Positions 1-8,322 of a stretch of DNA of 64,000 nt are shown here, piece after piece. The notes below the pieces were generated by a model. It was not told where the DNA came from, did no database searches, and was given only the letters and a program-made list of their open reading frames with translations. Both the position numbers and the translations under genes were made by a program. The stretch is from contig NZ_CP092915.1 in the NCBI RefSeq assembly GCF_022557175.1, positions 682,001 to 746,000 on the forward strand. Direction: 5' to 3'. Position 1 is the stretch's first letter, and each line of letters begins with the position of its first letter. Origin of the DNA: Mycolicibacterium sp. YH-1 (GTDB lineage: Bacteria > Actinomycetota > Actinomycetes > Mycobacteriales > Mycobacteriaceae).

Positions 1-386
1 TTCGGTTCGAGGGAGATGACGGTCCACACCGCCGTGTCGAGCGGTTCACCGGTCGCCTGGGGAGTGCACTGGCCGGGGTCCTCCGCGACGGCCGTCCACC
101 GACCGTCGAGGAAGTCGAAGACCTTGGTGCGGAACGGAACACCGTCGGTTCGGTTGGGGTCGACGATGGACACCGTCGCCACGCAGTGGTAGTCGTCGCA
201 CACCGAGCGCGCCATCCACGTGTCCGCGCCGGCGCCAGGTACCTGAGTCACGCTGTAGGTGCCGTCGAAGGTCGGCGTGGGATGCGCGTCGCCGGTGGCC
301 GTGTCGATGCCGGTCTGGGAGGCCTGAGACGAACATCCGGTGATGAGTAGTGCGGCCGCCGCGGCGCCGAGGATGCGGCGTCTCAC
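1..386 (-). CDS. Mycobacterial lipoprotein, 3' end cut by window edge
   Basis: The reading frame starts at a GTG whose last bases overlap the stop of the upstream lipoprotein gene (GTGA junction), so it is probably translationally coupled. The first residues (VRRRILGAAAAALLITGC) form a lipoprotein signal peptide with lipobox ITGC, so the mature protein should be membrane-anchored outside the cell. The rest contains a W-x-A-R-S-x-C/C-V-A pattern shared with the next protein, suggesting tandem paralogues. No catalytic motif is seen. The C-terminus lies beyond the window. Function unknown. Confidence 0.75.
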   Translation of the reverse strand, partial: MRRRILGAAAAALLITGCSSQASQTGIDTATGDAHPTPTFDGTYSVTQVPGAGADTWMARSVCDDYHCVATVSIVDPNRTDGVPFRTKVFDFLDGRWTAVAEDPGQCTPQATGEPLDTAVWTVISLEP

Positions 387-1342
387 GGTGCTCGTCCCGT
401 GCCGTCCCCGACGCGGTCGAGGGTGACGTCAAGAGTCAGCGATCCGGGACAGGTCCCGGTCTGCGTGGTGCGTTGGGTGCCCGTCAGTTTGGGGATGGGG
501 TCGGAGACTGGCTGGGGGAGCGCGAACTGTCCGGTGAGCGTCGATCTCGCGGCGCCACCGTCGGGACAAGTGGCGTCGAGGGGAGCGCTCGTCGAGGTCC
601 ACTGTCCCTCCGCGAATGTCATGACCAGGATGGCCTTCGAGTCGGGGTCGACGAGATAGGTCAGACACCCCTCGCCGGTGCGCAGGCATTGTGTGTTGCC
701 GGAGTAGGTGGTCGGCGGATAGACCTGGCCGGAGCGGGGGTTGGTCTGCACCTGCCGGTACTCGCCCCACAGGGCGGCGGCGGGGGACGACTGGCGGGCG
801 GGTTGCGTCGCGGGGTCGGCGACCTCGACGGCGGGATCGCCGTCGCCCGCGCGCGACAGGGTGACGGTCTGCGTTGAGTTGTGGCACGCGCCGCCGACCG
901 ACGACCGGTTGGTGTACGTGCCGACCAGAGTCCCGTCGGGTTTGGGCGCCAGCACGTAGGTCTGCCAGCCCTGCACGGTGATCGACTCACCGTTGGAGTT
1001 GACACATTCCGACGGCACCTCGTCCACCGATACCCAGTGACCGCCAACGAAGTCGAGAACCATGCTCGGCGGACGAGGGGCACTCGACGCGGCGGGCGCG
1101 ACCTCCGTGGCGGCGGCGACGCATGCGGTGTCCCGGCACGTCGAGCGGGCCACCCAGGTGACGGTGGCGGCGCTGTCGGGAATCACGTTGCCGCCCAGTG
1201 TGGTGCTGGGGCCGAACGCGGCGCTGAAGGTGCCGTTCAGCTCCGCTGCCGTGTCAACGCCGGGAGTCTCCGAGGAGCAGGCCGCCGATATGCAGGTGAG
1301 GACGGCGACGGCTGCGGAGAGCGCCACGCCCGGCCGGTTCAC
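383..1342 (-). CDS. Two-repeat lipoprotein
   Basis: A 319-residue protein with a signal peptide and lipobox ISAAC near residues 18-22, so predicted to be a lipid-anchored surface protein. It contains two related halves: an N-terminal module with WVARSTCRDTACVAAATE near residue 65 and a C-terminal module after about residue 190 with paired cysteines (CLRTGEGC). The first module resembles the downstream lipoprotein. The start overlaps the stop of the upstream alpha/beta hydrolase by four bases. No enzymatic motif is recognised; a binding or envelope-associated role is only inference. Confidence 0.8.
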   Translation of the reverse strand: MNRPGVALSAAVAVLTCISAACSSETPGVDTAAELNGTFSAAFGPSTTLGGNVIPDSAATVTWVARSTCRDTACVAAATEVAPAASSAPRPPSMVLDFVGGHWVSVDEVPSECVNSNGESITVQGWQTYVLAPKPDGTLVGTYTNRSSVGGACHNSTQTVTLSRAGDGDPAVEVADPATQPARQSSPAAALWGEYRQVQTNPRSGQVYPPTTYSGNTQCLRTGEGCLTYLVDPDSKAILVMTFAEGQWTSTSAPLDATCPDGGAARSTLTGQFALPQPVSDPIPKLTGTQRTTQTGTCPGSLTLDVTLDRVGDGTGRAP

Positions 1343-2112
1343 GACCGGGTGTGCGCGATGACGAAGTCCGCGACCACCGCCGCGACTTCACGGTGGTTGA
1401 CGTCATTGAGGATGTCGTGGTGGCCGCCGGGGGATTCCACCAGTTCGAGCCGTTCGATCTGCTCGGCGTATGCGCGCACCGCGCCGATATCGGCGATCAG
1501 GTCGGACTCGCCGTGCACGGCCAGCGTCGGTATCGCCAGCGACGGTAGATCGGCACCGAATCTGTCCCACGCTCTGTCCAGCTCCCGGGTAAGGATGGCC
1601 CCGTTGGCGTCGACGAACGCCAACGGGTCATTCTCCAGCGAGTCCAGGTAGAAGGGATCTGCCGATAGCCAGCTGGGATCGAGGTCGAATGAACTGTCGG
1701 CGTCCAGCATCTCGGCGATCGGGATCAGTGGGGCACCCGATATGACGGCGGCCCGGTACCGGTCGGGATTCTCGAGCACCCGGAAGAGCGTGACGATGGA
1801 GCCGAACGAGTGGCCCGCGGCTACCAAGGGCAACCCCGGGCTGGTCCGCTCGGCCAGCTGCGTCAGCTCCTCGGCGAGCGCCGAGGACGCCTCGATGGAG
1901 CCGAAGTCGCCGCGCGTTCCCGGTGACAGCCCGTGTCCGAGCTGGTCGACGGCCCACACGTCGATTCCCTTGGCGTTCAGCGCGAATGCGTAGCGGTGGT
2001 ACAGCCCGGTGTGTTCGCCGAATCCGTGCAGGAACACGACCGCAGCACTCGGTTCGGCGCTGGCCCAGTGCCGGTAGTAGGCGCTTGGGCCATCGGTGTC
2101 GAGGAACGGCAT
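1339..2112 (-). CDS. Alpha/beta hydrolase, monoacylglycerol-lipase-like
   Basis: A 257-residue serine hydrolase. The oxyanion-side HGFGEHTG lies near residue 29, the nucleophile elbow AAGHSFGS near residue 100, an acid in HGESDLIADI near residue 205 and a histidine in SPGGHHDI near residue 230. The HGFGEH motif and length fit the monoacylglycerol lipase/lysophospholipase group. There is no signal peptide, so it is probably cytosolic. It heads an operon with the two lipoproteins (ATGA overlap) and starts 9 bp from the end of the LysR gene. The substrate cannot be read from sequence. Confidence 0.85.
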   Translation of the reverse strand: MPFLDTDGPSAYYRHWASAEPSAAVVFLHGFGEHTGLYHRYAFALNAKGIDVWAVDQLGHGLSPGTRGDFGSIEASSALAEELTQLAERTSPGLPLVAAGHSFGSIVTLFRVLENPDRYRAAVISGAPLIPIAEMLDADSSFDLDPSWLSADPFYLDSLENDPLAFVDANGAILTRELDRAWDRFGADLPSLAIPTLAVHGESDLIADIGAVRAYAEQIERLELVESPGGHHDILNDVNHREVAAVVADFVIAHTRS

Positions 2113-2121
2113 GTCTGCACG

Positions 2122-3042
2122 CTAGGGCACGAGGCCCAGTAACGCGTCGTGTTGGTCGGCCATGCGGGTGCGGATCGCGTCGAACACGGCGGCCACCTCG
2201 GGCCGGTGCATCGTCTCGGCGCGTGTGACGAGCCAGTACGACAGTTGCAGTGCGACGGTGTCGGGCAGCACGCGGACGAGATCGTCGTGGCGGGCAGCCA
2301 TGAAACAGGGCAGCAGGCCCAGGCCTGCGGAAGCCCGTGTCGCCTCCACGTGCACGAACACATTGGTGGAGGTGATGGACTCGCGCATTCCGGGGGCGAC
2401 ACTTCGGGCCAGGTCCAGATCGTCGACCTGCAGCATCGAATCGATGAAGTAGATCAGCGGGTGGCCCGTCAACTCGGCACGCGAGGCCGGAGCCCCGCGC
2501 CGGGCCAGATAGTCGCGTGACCCGTACAGACCCAGGTGGTAGTCGCCGAGTCGAATCGCCTGGGCGCGGTGAACCTGCGGTTCACCGACCACCACCTCGA
2601 AGTCGAGGCCGGACCGCTGCTGTGTGGCGCGTCGCGTGGTGGCCACGATCTCGACCGCCACACCGGGATGGCGCCGTTGCACCTCGGCAATGGCCGGCGC
2701 GGCGATGTAGGCGCTGAATCCATCGGTCGCCGACATGCGCACGACACCCTCGAGCACCGGGGGACTGGCCGGGGCCGCGGAGAGCGCGCGGACCGCGGAC
2801 TCCACCGCCTCGGCGGCACCGAGCGCCTCACGCCCCCGGTCGGTGAGTTCCCAGCCGCCGCCGACCCGTGCGAGGAGCCGGCCGCCGAGGGACTGCTCCA
2901 GCGCGGCGATGCGGCGCGCGATCGTGGTGTGGTTGACGCCGAGTTCGTCGGCCGCCTGGGTGTACCGACCGGATCGTCCGACCGCCAGCAGCACGAGTAG
3001 GTCATCGGCGCTGAGGCGTCGCTGTGGTGTGGGACCTGGCAT
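2122..3042 (-). CDS. LysR-family transcriptional regulator
   Basis: A 306-residue regulator with an N-terminal winged helix-turn-helix at about residues 13-60 (YTQAADELGVNHTTIARRIAALE) and a C-terminal effector-binding domain. The start MPGPTPQ is chosen because upstream in-frame codons would run through the palindrome at 3043-3060. It is divergent from the MFS carrier and 3-hydroxybutyrate dehydrogenase genes, the usual LysR layout, so it probably controls them and itself. The inducer is unknown; 3-hydroxybutyrate or a related ketone body is an inference from neighbours. Confidence 0.88.
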   Translation of the reverse strand: MPGPTPQRRLSADDLLVLLAVGRSGRYTQAADELGVNHTTIARRIAALEQSLGGRLLARVGGGWELTDRGREALGAAEAVESAVRALSAAPASPPVLEGVVRMSATDGFSAYIAAPAIAEVQRRHPGVAVEIVATTRRATQQRSGLDFEVVVGEPQVHRAQAIRLGDYHLGLYGSRDYLARRGAPASRAELTGHPLIYFIDSMLQVDDLDLARSVAPGMRESITSTNVFVHVEATRASAGLGLLPCFMAARHDDLVRVLPDTVALQLSYWLVTRAETMHRPEVAAVFDAIRTRMADQHDALLGLVP

Positions 3043-3060
3043 ATCTGCATTTTCGCAGAT
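3043..3060. promoter_or_regulatory. Palindromic LysR-type operator candidate
   Basis: Inverted repeat ATCTGC-N6-GCAGAT directly upstream of the LysR start codon, in the 108-bp gap facing the MFS carrier. An inverted repeat at this place fits LysR autoregulation and control of the divergent operon. Assignment to the regulator is inferred from position only. Confidence 0.5.
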
Positions 3061-3150
3061 TCGTCCTGCAGTTTTGGCCATTGCCTCTGCCGTGCGCCTG
3101 CATCAATACTCAGATGCGATTGTGTGCCGCATCACAGGAGGAGTCATCCA

Positions 3151-4500
3151 ATGACCAGCTCGATACCGACCGGCCTCAAGCGGGTGGTCGCCGCGTCGAT
3201 GGCGGGCACCGTCGTCGAGTGGTATGAGTTCTTCCTCTACGGCACCGCTGCCACCCTGGTGTTCAGCAAGGTGTTCTTCTCGGAGACCACCAGTGAGCTC
3301 AACGCGATCTTCCTCGCGTTCGCGACCTATGCCGTCGGCTTTGTCGCGCGCCCGCTCGGCGGTGTGGTGTTCGGCCACTACGGCGACAAGTTCGGCCGCA
3401 AGAAACTGCTGCAGTTCTCTCTGCTTCTGGTCGGCGCGGCCACGTTCCTGATGGGATGCCTGCCGACGTTCGGCCAGATCGGCTACTGGGCGCCGGGGCT
3501 GCTCGTCGCGCTGCGGTTCATCCAGGGCTTCGCGGTCGGTGGCGAGTGGGGTGGCGCGATACTGCTGGTGGCCGAGCACAGCCCGAACAAGCAGCGCGGC
3601 TTCTGGGCCAGCTGGCCGCAAGCTGGTGTGCCCGTGGGCAATATGCTCGCGACGGTCGTGCTGCTGGTGCTCACCGCAACGCTGTCGGAGTCCTCGTTCC
3701 TGTCGTGGGGCTGGCGCGTGGCGTTCTGGCTGTCGGCGGTGGTTGTCCTCATCGGCTACTACATCCGCACCAAGGTCACCGACGCGCCGATCTTCGTTGC
3801 GGCACAACAGGAGGCCGAGAAGATCAAGGCGACGTCGTTCAGTGTCGTCGAGGTGCTCAAGCGCTACCCACGCGGTGTCTTCACCGCGATGGGTCTGCGG
3901 TTCGGCGAGAACATCATGTACTACCTGGTGGTCACGTTCTCGATCACCTATCTGAAGGTTCAGGTGGGCGCGGACACCAGTTCGATCCTGTGGTACCTGC
4001 TTGTCGCGCACGCCGTGCACTTCGCCGCCGTCCCCGTCGTCGGGTACCTGTCGGATCGGCTGGGACGGCGCCCGGTGTACATGGTGGGTGCGATCCTGGG
4101 CAGCACCTGGGGCTTCTTCGCCTTCCCGATGATGAACAGCGGCGACTTCGTGATCGTCACCACCGCGATCACACTCGGCCTGATCATCCATGCGTTCATG
4201 TATGCGCCGCAGCCGGCGATCATGGCGGAGATGTTCCCCACCCGGATGCGGTATTCGGGTGTCTCCCTTGGGTATCAGGTCACCTCGATCGTGGCGGGGT
4301 CGCTGGCACCGCTCATCGCGGTGAAGCTGCTCGAGATCTACGGCTCCTCGGTGCCGATCTCGATATACCTAGCGGCGGCCTGCGCCATCACGCTGGTCGC
4401 GGTGCTGTTCACCAGGGAGACCAAGGGTATCGACCTGGAGTCCCTCGACATCGCCGACGCGGAGGCGGTGGCTTCCGAGCGCAACCGGGCCGGCGTGTGA
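3151..4500 (+). CDS. MFS metabolite:H+ symporter
   Basis: A 449-residue integral membrane protein of the metabolite:H+ symporter (ProP/KgtP/ShiA-like) branch. The family-typical GTVVEWYEFFLYG is near residues 16-28, the loop motif GHYGDKFGRKK follows the second helix, and RFIQGFAVGGEWGG lies near residue 118. The start is set by the AGGAGG sequence a few bases upstream of ATG. It overlaps the 3-hydroxybutyrate dehydrogenase start by one base, so the two are co-translated. The likely substrate is a small organic acid such as 3-hydroxybutyrate, inferred only from that partner. Confidence 0.85.
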   Translation: MTSSIPTGLKRVVAASMAGTVVEWYEFFLYGTAATLVFSKVFFSETTSELNAIFLAFATYAVGFVARPLGGVVFGHYGDKFGRKKLLQFSLLLVGAATFLMGCLPTFGQIGYWAPGLLVALRFIQGFAVGGEWGGAILLVAEHSPNKQRGFWASWPQAGVPVGNMLATVVLLVLTATLSESSFLSWGWRVAFWLSAVVVLIGYYIRTKVTDAPIFVAAQQEAEKIKATSFSVVEVLKRYPRGVFTAMGLRFGENIMYYLVVTFSITYLKVQVGADTSSILWYLLVAHAVHFAAVPVVGYLSDRLGRRPVYMVGAILGSTWGFFAFPMMNSGDFVIVTTAITLGLIIHAFMYAPQPAIMAEMFPTRMRYSGVSLGYQVTSIVAGSLAPLIAVKLLEIYGSSVPISIYLAAACAITLVAVLFTRETKGIDLESLDIADAEAVASERNRAGV

Positions 4501-5246
4501 TGCCGGATCTGACGGGTCGTTCGGCGCTGGTCACCGGAGGTGCGAGCGGTATCGGTGCGGCGTGCGCCCGCGAACTGGCCGGCAGGGGCGCGTCGGTGAC
4601 GGTCGCAGACGTCGATGGCGCGGCGGCCAAGACGCTGGCCGATGAGATAGGCGGAACCGTTTGGGCTGTCGACCTTCTCGACGTCGCGGCGTTGGAGGAC
4701 CTGCACCTCGAAGTGGACGTGCTGGTCAACAACGCCGGCGTGCAGACCGTCGAGGAGATCACCGCATTCGATCCGGCGCGGTTTCGCTCCATGCTCGCGC
4801 TGATGGTCGAGGCGCCCTTTCTGCTGATTCGCGCGGCCCTGCCGCACATGTACGCACAGCGCTTCGGCCGGATCGTCAACGTGTCCTCGGTGCACGGTCT
4901 GCGGGCATCGGAGTTCAAGGTCGCCTACGTCACCGCCAAGCACGGTTTGGAGGGACTGTCCAAGGTCACGGCGTTGGAGGGCGGACCCCACGACGTCACC
5001 AGTAACTGTGTGAACCCGGGCTACGTGCGAACCCCTTTGGTGGCCAAGCAGATCACCGACCAGGCCCGCACCCACGGCATCACCGAGGATGAGGTGCTCA
5101 GCAAGGTGTTGCTCACCGAGAGCGCCATCAAGCGACTCGTGGAGCCCGAGGATGTCGCGGCGCTGGTGGGCTGGTTGGCCTCACCGAGTGCCGGCATGGT
5201 GACCGGCGCCTCGTACACGATGGATGGCGGCTGGAGCGCTCGTTAG
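4500..5246 (+). CDS. bdhA: 3-hydroxybutyrate dehydrogenase (SDR)
   Basis: A 248-residue classical short-chain dehydrogenase. It has the NAD-binding TGGASGIG near residue 14, NNAG near residue 80, the catalytic serine in NVSSVHG and the YVTAK pair near residue 145. The segment HGITEDEVLSKVLLTESAIK is characteristic of bacterial D-3-hydroxybutyrate dehydrogenases, which interconvert 3-hydroxybutyrate and acetoacetate with NAD. Overlap with the MFS gene suggests uptake followed by oxidation. Its last bases overlap the convergent aminotransferase gene. Confidence 0.85.
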   Translation: MPDLTGRSALVTGGASGIGAACARELAGRGASVTVADVDGAAAKTLADEIGGTVWAVDLLDVAALEDLHLEVDVLVNNAGVQTVEEITAFDPARFRSMLALMVEAPFLLIRAALPHMYAQRFGRIVNVSSVHGLRASEFKVAYVTAKHGLEGLSKVTALEGGPHDVTSNCVNPGYVRTPLVAKQITDQARTHGITEDEVLSKVLLTESAIKRLVEPEDVAALVGWLASPSAGMVTGASYTMDGGWSAR

Positions 5247-6412
5247 AGCTGAGCTGCCAGCCAGGGGCCCATGCGGCGCAGCGACTCCGAGATGTCAGTG
5301 GCGGCGCCGGCGAAGGACAATCGGACGTAGGAGCCCCCGTGGACGGTGTCGAAGTCGATCCCCGGAGCGATCGCAACACCGGTGTCCGCCAACAGCTTCG
5401 CGCAGAAGGCCAGGGAGTCTGATGAGTAGTCGGAGATATCGGCGTACACATAGAACGCGCCGTCGGCGGGCGCCAGCCGGCCCAACCCGATATCGGGTAG
5501 CCCGGTCAACAGCAGTTCGCGGTTCACCGCGTACTCACCGACGAGTGCGTCGGCCTCGGCGATCGCCGCAGGCGTGAACGCCGCGACGGCGGCCTTCTGC
5601 GGCAGTGTCGGCGGGCAGATCGAGAAGTTCCCGGTCAGGCAGTCCATGGCGCGCAGCAGCGGTCGCGGGACCAGCAGCCAGCCGAGCCGCCAACCGGTCA
5701 TCGCGAAGTACTTCGAGAAGCTGTTCACGACGATCGCGTCACGCGATGTCTCCCACGCGCAACTCGTCTGCGGCGCACCGGGATACACCAGACCCTGGTA
5801 GATCTCATCGCTGATCAACTGCACCCCCGAGGACTCGCACCACGATGCGATCGCAGCCAGCTCGGCGGGCGGGATGACGGTGCCGGTGGGGTTGGCCGGG
5901 CTCGCGATCACCACGCCCTTGATGGGTGGGCTGATCTCGGCGAGCATCTCGACCGTCGGCTGGAATCGGGTGTCCGGCCCGCATGGCACCTCGACCACCT
6001 CGCAGCCGAGCGCGGAGAGGATGTTGCGGTAACAGGGGTAGCCGGGACTGGTCACGGCCACCCGGTCACCGACGTCGAAACAGGCCAGGAACGCGAGCAG
6101 GAAGCCACCCGAGGACCCCGTGGTGACGACGACCTCGTCGGGGTCCACCGCGACGCCGTACTGCTTGTCGTACGACGCCGCTATCCCCTCGCGCAGTTCG
6201 GGGATGCCCATGGCGACGGTGTAGCCGAGGTTCTCCTCGGCGAGGGCCCGCGCGGCCGCCTCGATGATCGGGCTGGGCGCCTTGGCGCTCGGCTGACCCG
6301 CCGACAGGTTCACCAGGTCGCCGTGCGAACGCTGGCGTTCTGCGGCGGCCAGCCACACGTCCATGACGTAGAACGGCGGGATCCCGGCTCGTAGCGCGAC
6401 GCGGTTGCTCAC
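5243..6412 (-). CDS. aspB: Class I/II pyridoxal-phosphate aminotransferase (AspB-like)
   Basis: A 389-residue fold-type I aminotransferase. It shows NLSAGQPS near the N-terminus, the PLP-contacting SPANPTGT and the Schiff-base lysine in NSFSKYFAMTGWRLG near residue 230. The GTG start (VSNRVALRAG) follows the fadE33 stop by 10 bp. The M. tuberculosis counterpart (Rv3565, aspB) also follows fadE33. Its role in steroid catabolism is unclear; amino-acid transamination is the family function. Confidence 0.85.
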   Translation of the reverse strand: MSNRVALRAGIPPFYVMDVWLAAAERQRSHGDLVNLSAGQPSAKAPSPIIEAAARALAEENLGYTVAMGIPELREGIAASYDKQYGVAVDPDEVVVTTGSSGGFLLAFLACFDVGDRVAVTSPGYPCYRNILSALGCEVVEVPCGPDTRFQPTVEMLAEISPPIKGVVIASPANPTGTVIPPAELAAIASWCESSGVQLISDEIYQGLVYPGAPQTSCAWETSRDAIVVNSFSKYFAMTGWRLGWLLVPRPLLRAMDCLTGNFSICPPTLPQKAAVAAFTPAAIAEADALVGEYAVNRELLLTGLPDIGLGRLAPADGAFYVYADISDYSSDSLAFCAKLLADTGVAIAPGIDFDTVHGGSYVRLSFAGAATDISESLRRMGPWLAAQL

Positions 6413-6422
6413 TCGAGCCAGG

Positions 6423-7364
6423 CTAGAACAGGTCGGCCTCGAGCCGGCGCAGATGGTCTCGCGGCGGTCCGAGAAGCTGCGCGCTGCCGTGCGCACGCTT
6501 GAAGTACAGCTGGATGTCGTGCTCCCAGGTGATCGCGATGCCACCGTGCATCTGGACCGCCTCGGCGGCCACCGCGCTGAACGCCTCGCTGGCCGCGACA
6601 CGTGCCAGCGCGGCCGAGGTCGGCGACGGATCGGCGATCGCGTCGTTGACCACCGCGCGCGCCGACTGCACCTCGACGTACATATCGGCCATCCGGTGCT
6701 TGAGCGCCTGGAAACTGCCGATGGGCCTGCCGAACTGCACGCGGTCCTTGGTGTACGCGACGGTCAGGTCCAGGCAGTGCGTCGCCGCACCGATCTGCTC
6801 GGCGGCCAACAGGATGGCCGCGGTGTCAGCCAGCGCTGGGTTGGCGGCCAACGGTGCGGTCTCCTGCGCTGCGAGCTTGGCCAGCCTGCGCGTCGGGTCC
6901 ATCGTCGTGATCGGCTCGGAGGTGAACGTCGTCCACCGCACCAGGGCGTCGCCGTCAACCGCGACCACCACATCGGCGATGTCGCCGTTAACGACGTAAT
7001 CGGGATCGAACACCACGGCGCCGATGGACGTACCCTCCGCCAGCGCGCCCAGCGCGTCGGTGTCGGGTTCGTCGGCGGCCAGCAGCGCCAGTTCGGTCAG
7101 CGTCGTGCCCAGCAGCGGTGTCGGCACCAGATGCCTGCCGAGTTCCTCGAGCACCACGGCCGCGTCACCCAGTTCGCCGCCAGCACCGCCCAGCTCCTCG
7201 GGCACCACAAGTGCGGCCGCGCCGACCTGCTCGCACAGCAGCTTCCAGAGCCCCTCGTCGTAGCCGCGCTCCGACTCCATGGCCGTACGGACGGCTTCGG
7301 GCGAGGCGTGCTTGTCGACCAGCGCGGTGACGGTGTCGCGCAACAGGTCCCGCTCTTCACTCAT
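6423..7364 (-). CDS. fadE33: Acyl-CoA dehydrogenase FadE33
   Basis: A 313-residue short acyl-CoA dehydrogenase-type subunit. VVPEELGGAGGEL near residue 55 and the FAD-contacting DRVQFGRPIGSFQALKHR near residue 220 are visible, with MHGGIAITWEHD near the C-terminus. Mycobacterial steroid acyl-CoA dehydrogenases commonly work as alpha2-beta2 pairs. Its position after fadE32 (ATGA overlap) and fadE31 matches the KstR2 regulon of M. tuberculosis, where FadE31-33 act late in ring C/D breakdown. Confidence 0.88.
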   Translation of the reverse strand: MSEERDLLRDTVTALVDKHASPEAVRTAMESERGYDEGLWKLLCEQVGAAALVVPEELGGAGGELGDAAVVLEELGRHLVPTPLLGTTLTELALLAADEPDTDALGALAEGTSIGAVVFDPDYVVNGDIADVVVAVDGDALVRWTTFTSEPITTMDPTRRLAKLAAQETAPLAANPALADTAAILLAAEQIGAATHCLDLTVAYTKDRVQFGRPIGSFQALKHRMADMYVEVQSARAVVNDAIADPSPTSAALARVAASEAFSAVAAEAVQMHGGIAITWEHDIQLYFKRAHGSAQLLGPPRDHLRRLEADLF

Positions 7365-8320
7365 CGGGCCAACCTCTCAAGAACGCGGTGACGATGCCAC
7401 GTCGGGTCACCCCAGGCCGAGTGCAGTGCCTGCACCTTCAGTAGCAGCAGGGACAGATCGTGCTCCTGGGTGAACCCGATGGCGCCGTGTGTCTGCAGCG
7501 ATGAGCGTGCTGACAGCAGAGCGGCATCCGACGCGGCGGCCTTCGCCGCGCTGACGTCACGCTCGGTGTCGGGTGAGGAGTCGGCCAGCGACAATGCGGC
7601 GCCGTACACCAGGGGACGGGCCAGCTCGACGGCGATGTGCACGTCGGCCAGCTTGTGTTTGATCGCCTGGTATGACCCGATCAGCCTGCCGAATTGGCTG
7701 CGCTGTTTGGCGTACGCCACCGATGCGTCCAGCATCGCCTGGCCCGCCCCGACCAGCTGGGCGGCCGTGATGAGGGCACCGAACTCGAAGGCGCGGGCGG
7801 TGTCGGCCTGCTGAGCCTCGCCGCTCGCTGACACATCGAACAGGGTGCGGGCGGGGTCGACGGACTCGTGGGCCTGCCCTGCGATCCCGTCGCGGACGCC
7901 GCTGTCGTCGGCGACCAGGAGCAGGCCTGCCTTGTCCGCGTCGACGGCGCGCGGGGTGTGCGGGGCCATCGCGACCGTGGCGATCAGCGCACCCGAGGCC
8001 AGACCTTCGGCACGCTCGTCGTCGGCGAGGAGCACCGGCGCGACGGCGATGGACTCGGACACCGGGCCGGGAACACCCCAGTAGCCAAGGCGTTCGGCGG
8101 CGACCACGAGGTCCACCGGATGCGCGCCGATACCGTCGAAGCGCTCAGGCACGGCCAGTGCCGTCACGCCCAGGTCTGCCAGCGTCGCCCACACCTTGCG
8201 GCCGGGGTCTGCGTCACCCGCCGACCAGGCCCGCACCGCGGCGGGCACATCGGCCGCGCCGAGAGCCGCGTCGATGCTCGCGGCGAAATCGCGCTGCTGT
8301 TCGTCGATCTCGAAGTTCAC
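7361..8320 (-). CDS. fadE32: Acyl-CoA dehydrogenase FadE32
   Basis: A 319-residue acyl-CoA dehydrogenase-type subunit with RSQFGRLIGSYQAIKHKLAD near residue 220 and THGAIGFTQEHDLSLLL near the C-terminus. It is shorter than full-length FadE proteins, like FadE33, consistent with a heteromeric partner for FadE31. It sits 2 bp after fadE31 and overlaps fadE33 by four bases, so the three are one translational unit. Expected step: alpha,beta-dehydrogenation of a CoA thioester derived from the methylated ring C/D remnant. Confidence 0.88.
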   Translation of the reverse strand: MNFEIDEQQRDFAASIDAALGAADVPAAVRAWSAGDADPGRKVWATLADLGVTALAVPERFDGIGAHPVDLVVAAERLGYWGVPGPVSESIAVAPVLLADDERAEGLASGALIATVAMAPHTPRAVDADKAGLLLVADDSGVRDGIAGQAHESVDPARTLFDVSASGEAQQADTARAFEFGALITAAQLVGAGQAMLDASVAYAKQRSQFGRLIGSYQAIKHKLADVHIAVELARPLVYGAALSLADSSPDTERDVSAAKAAASDAALLSARSSLQTHGAIGFTQEHDLSLLLLKVQALHSAWGDPTWHRHRVLERLAR

Positions 8321-8322
8321 TG

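Noticed and set aside
3103..4191. Long reverse frame opposite the MFS carrier
   Set aside because: Composition (Arg/Asp/His-rich, low hydrophobicity) is that of an antisense shadow of a GC-rich membrane-protein gene; the forward protein is clearly real.
3456..4499. Upstream extension of the 3-hydroxybutyrate dehydrogenase frame
   Set aside because: The extension is the MFS gene read in another frame; the dehydrogenase begins at the ATG overlapping the MFS stop.
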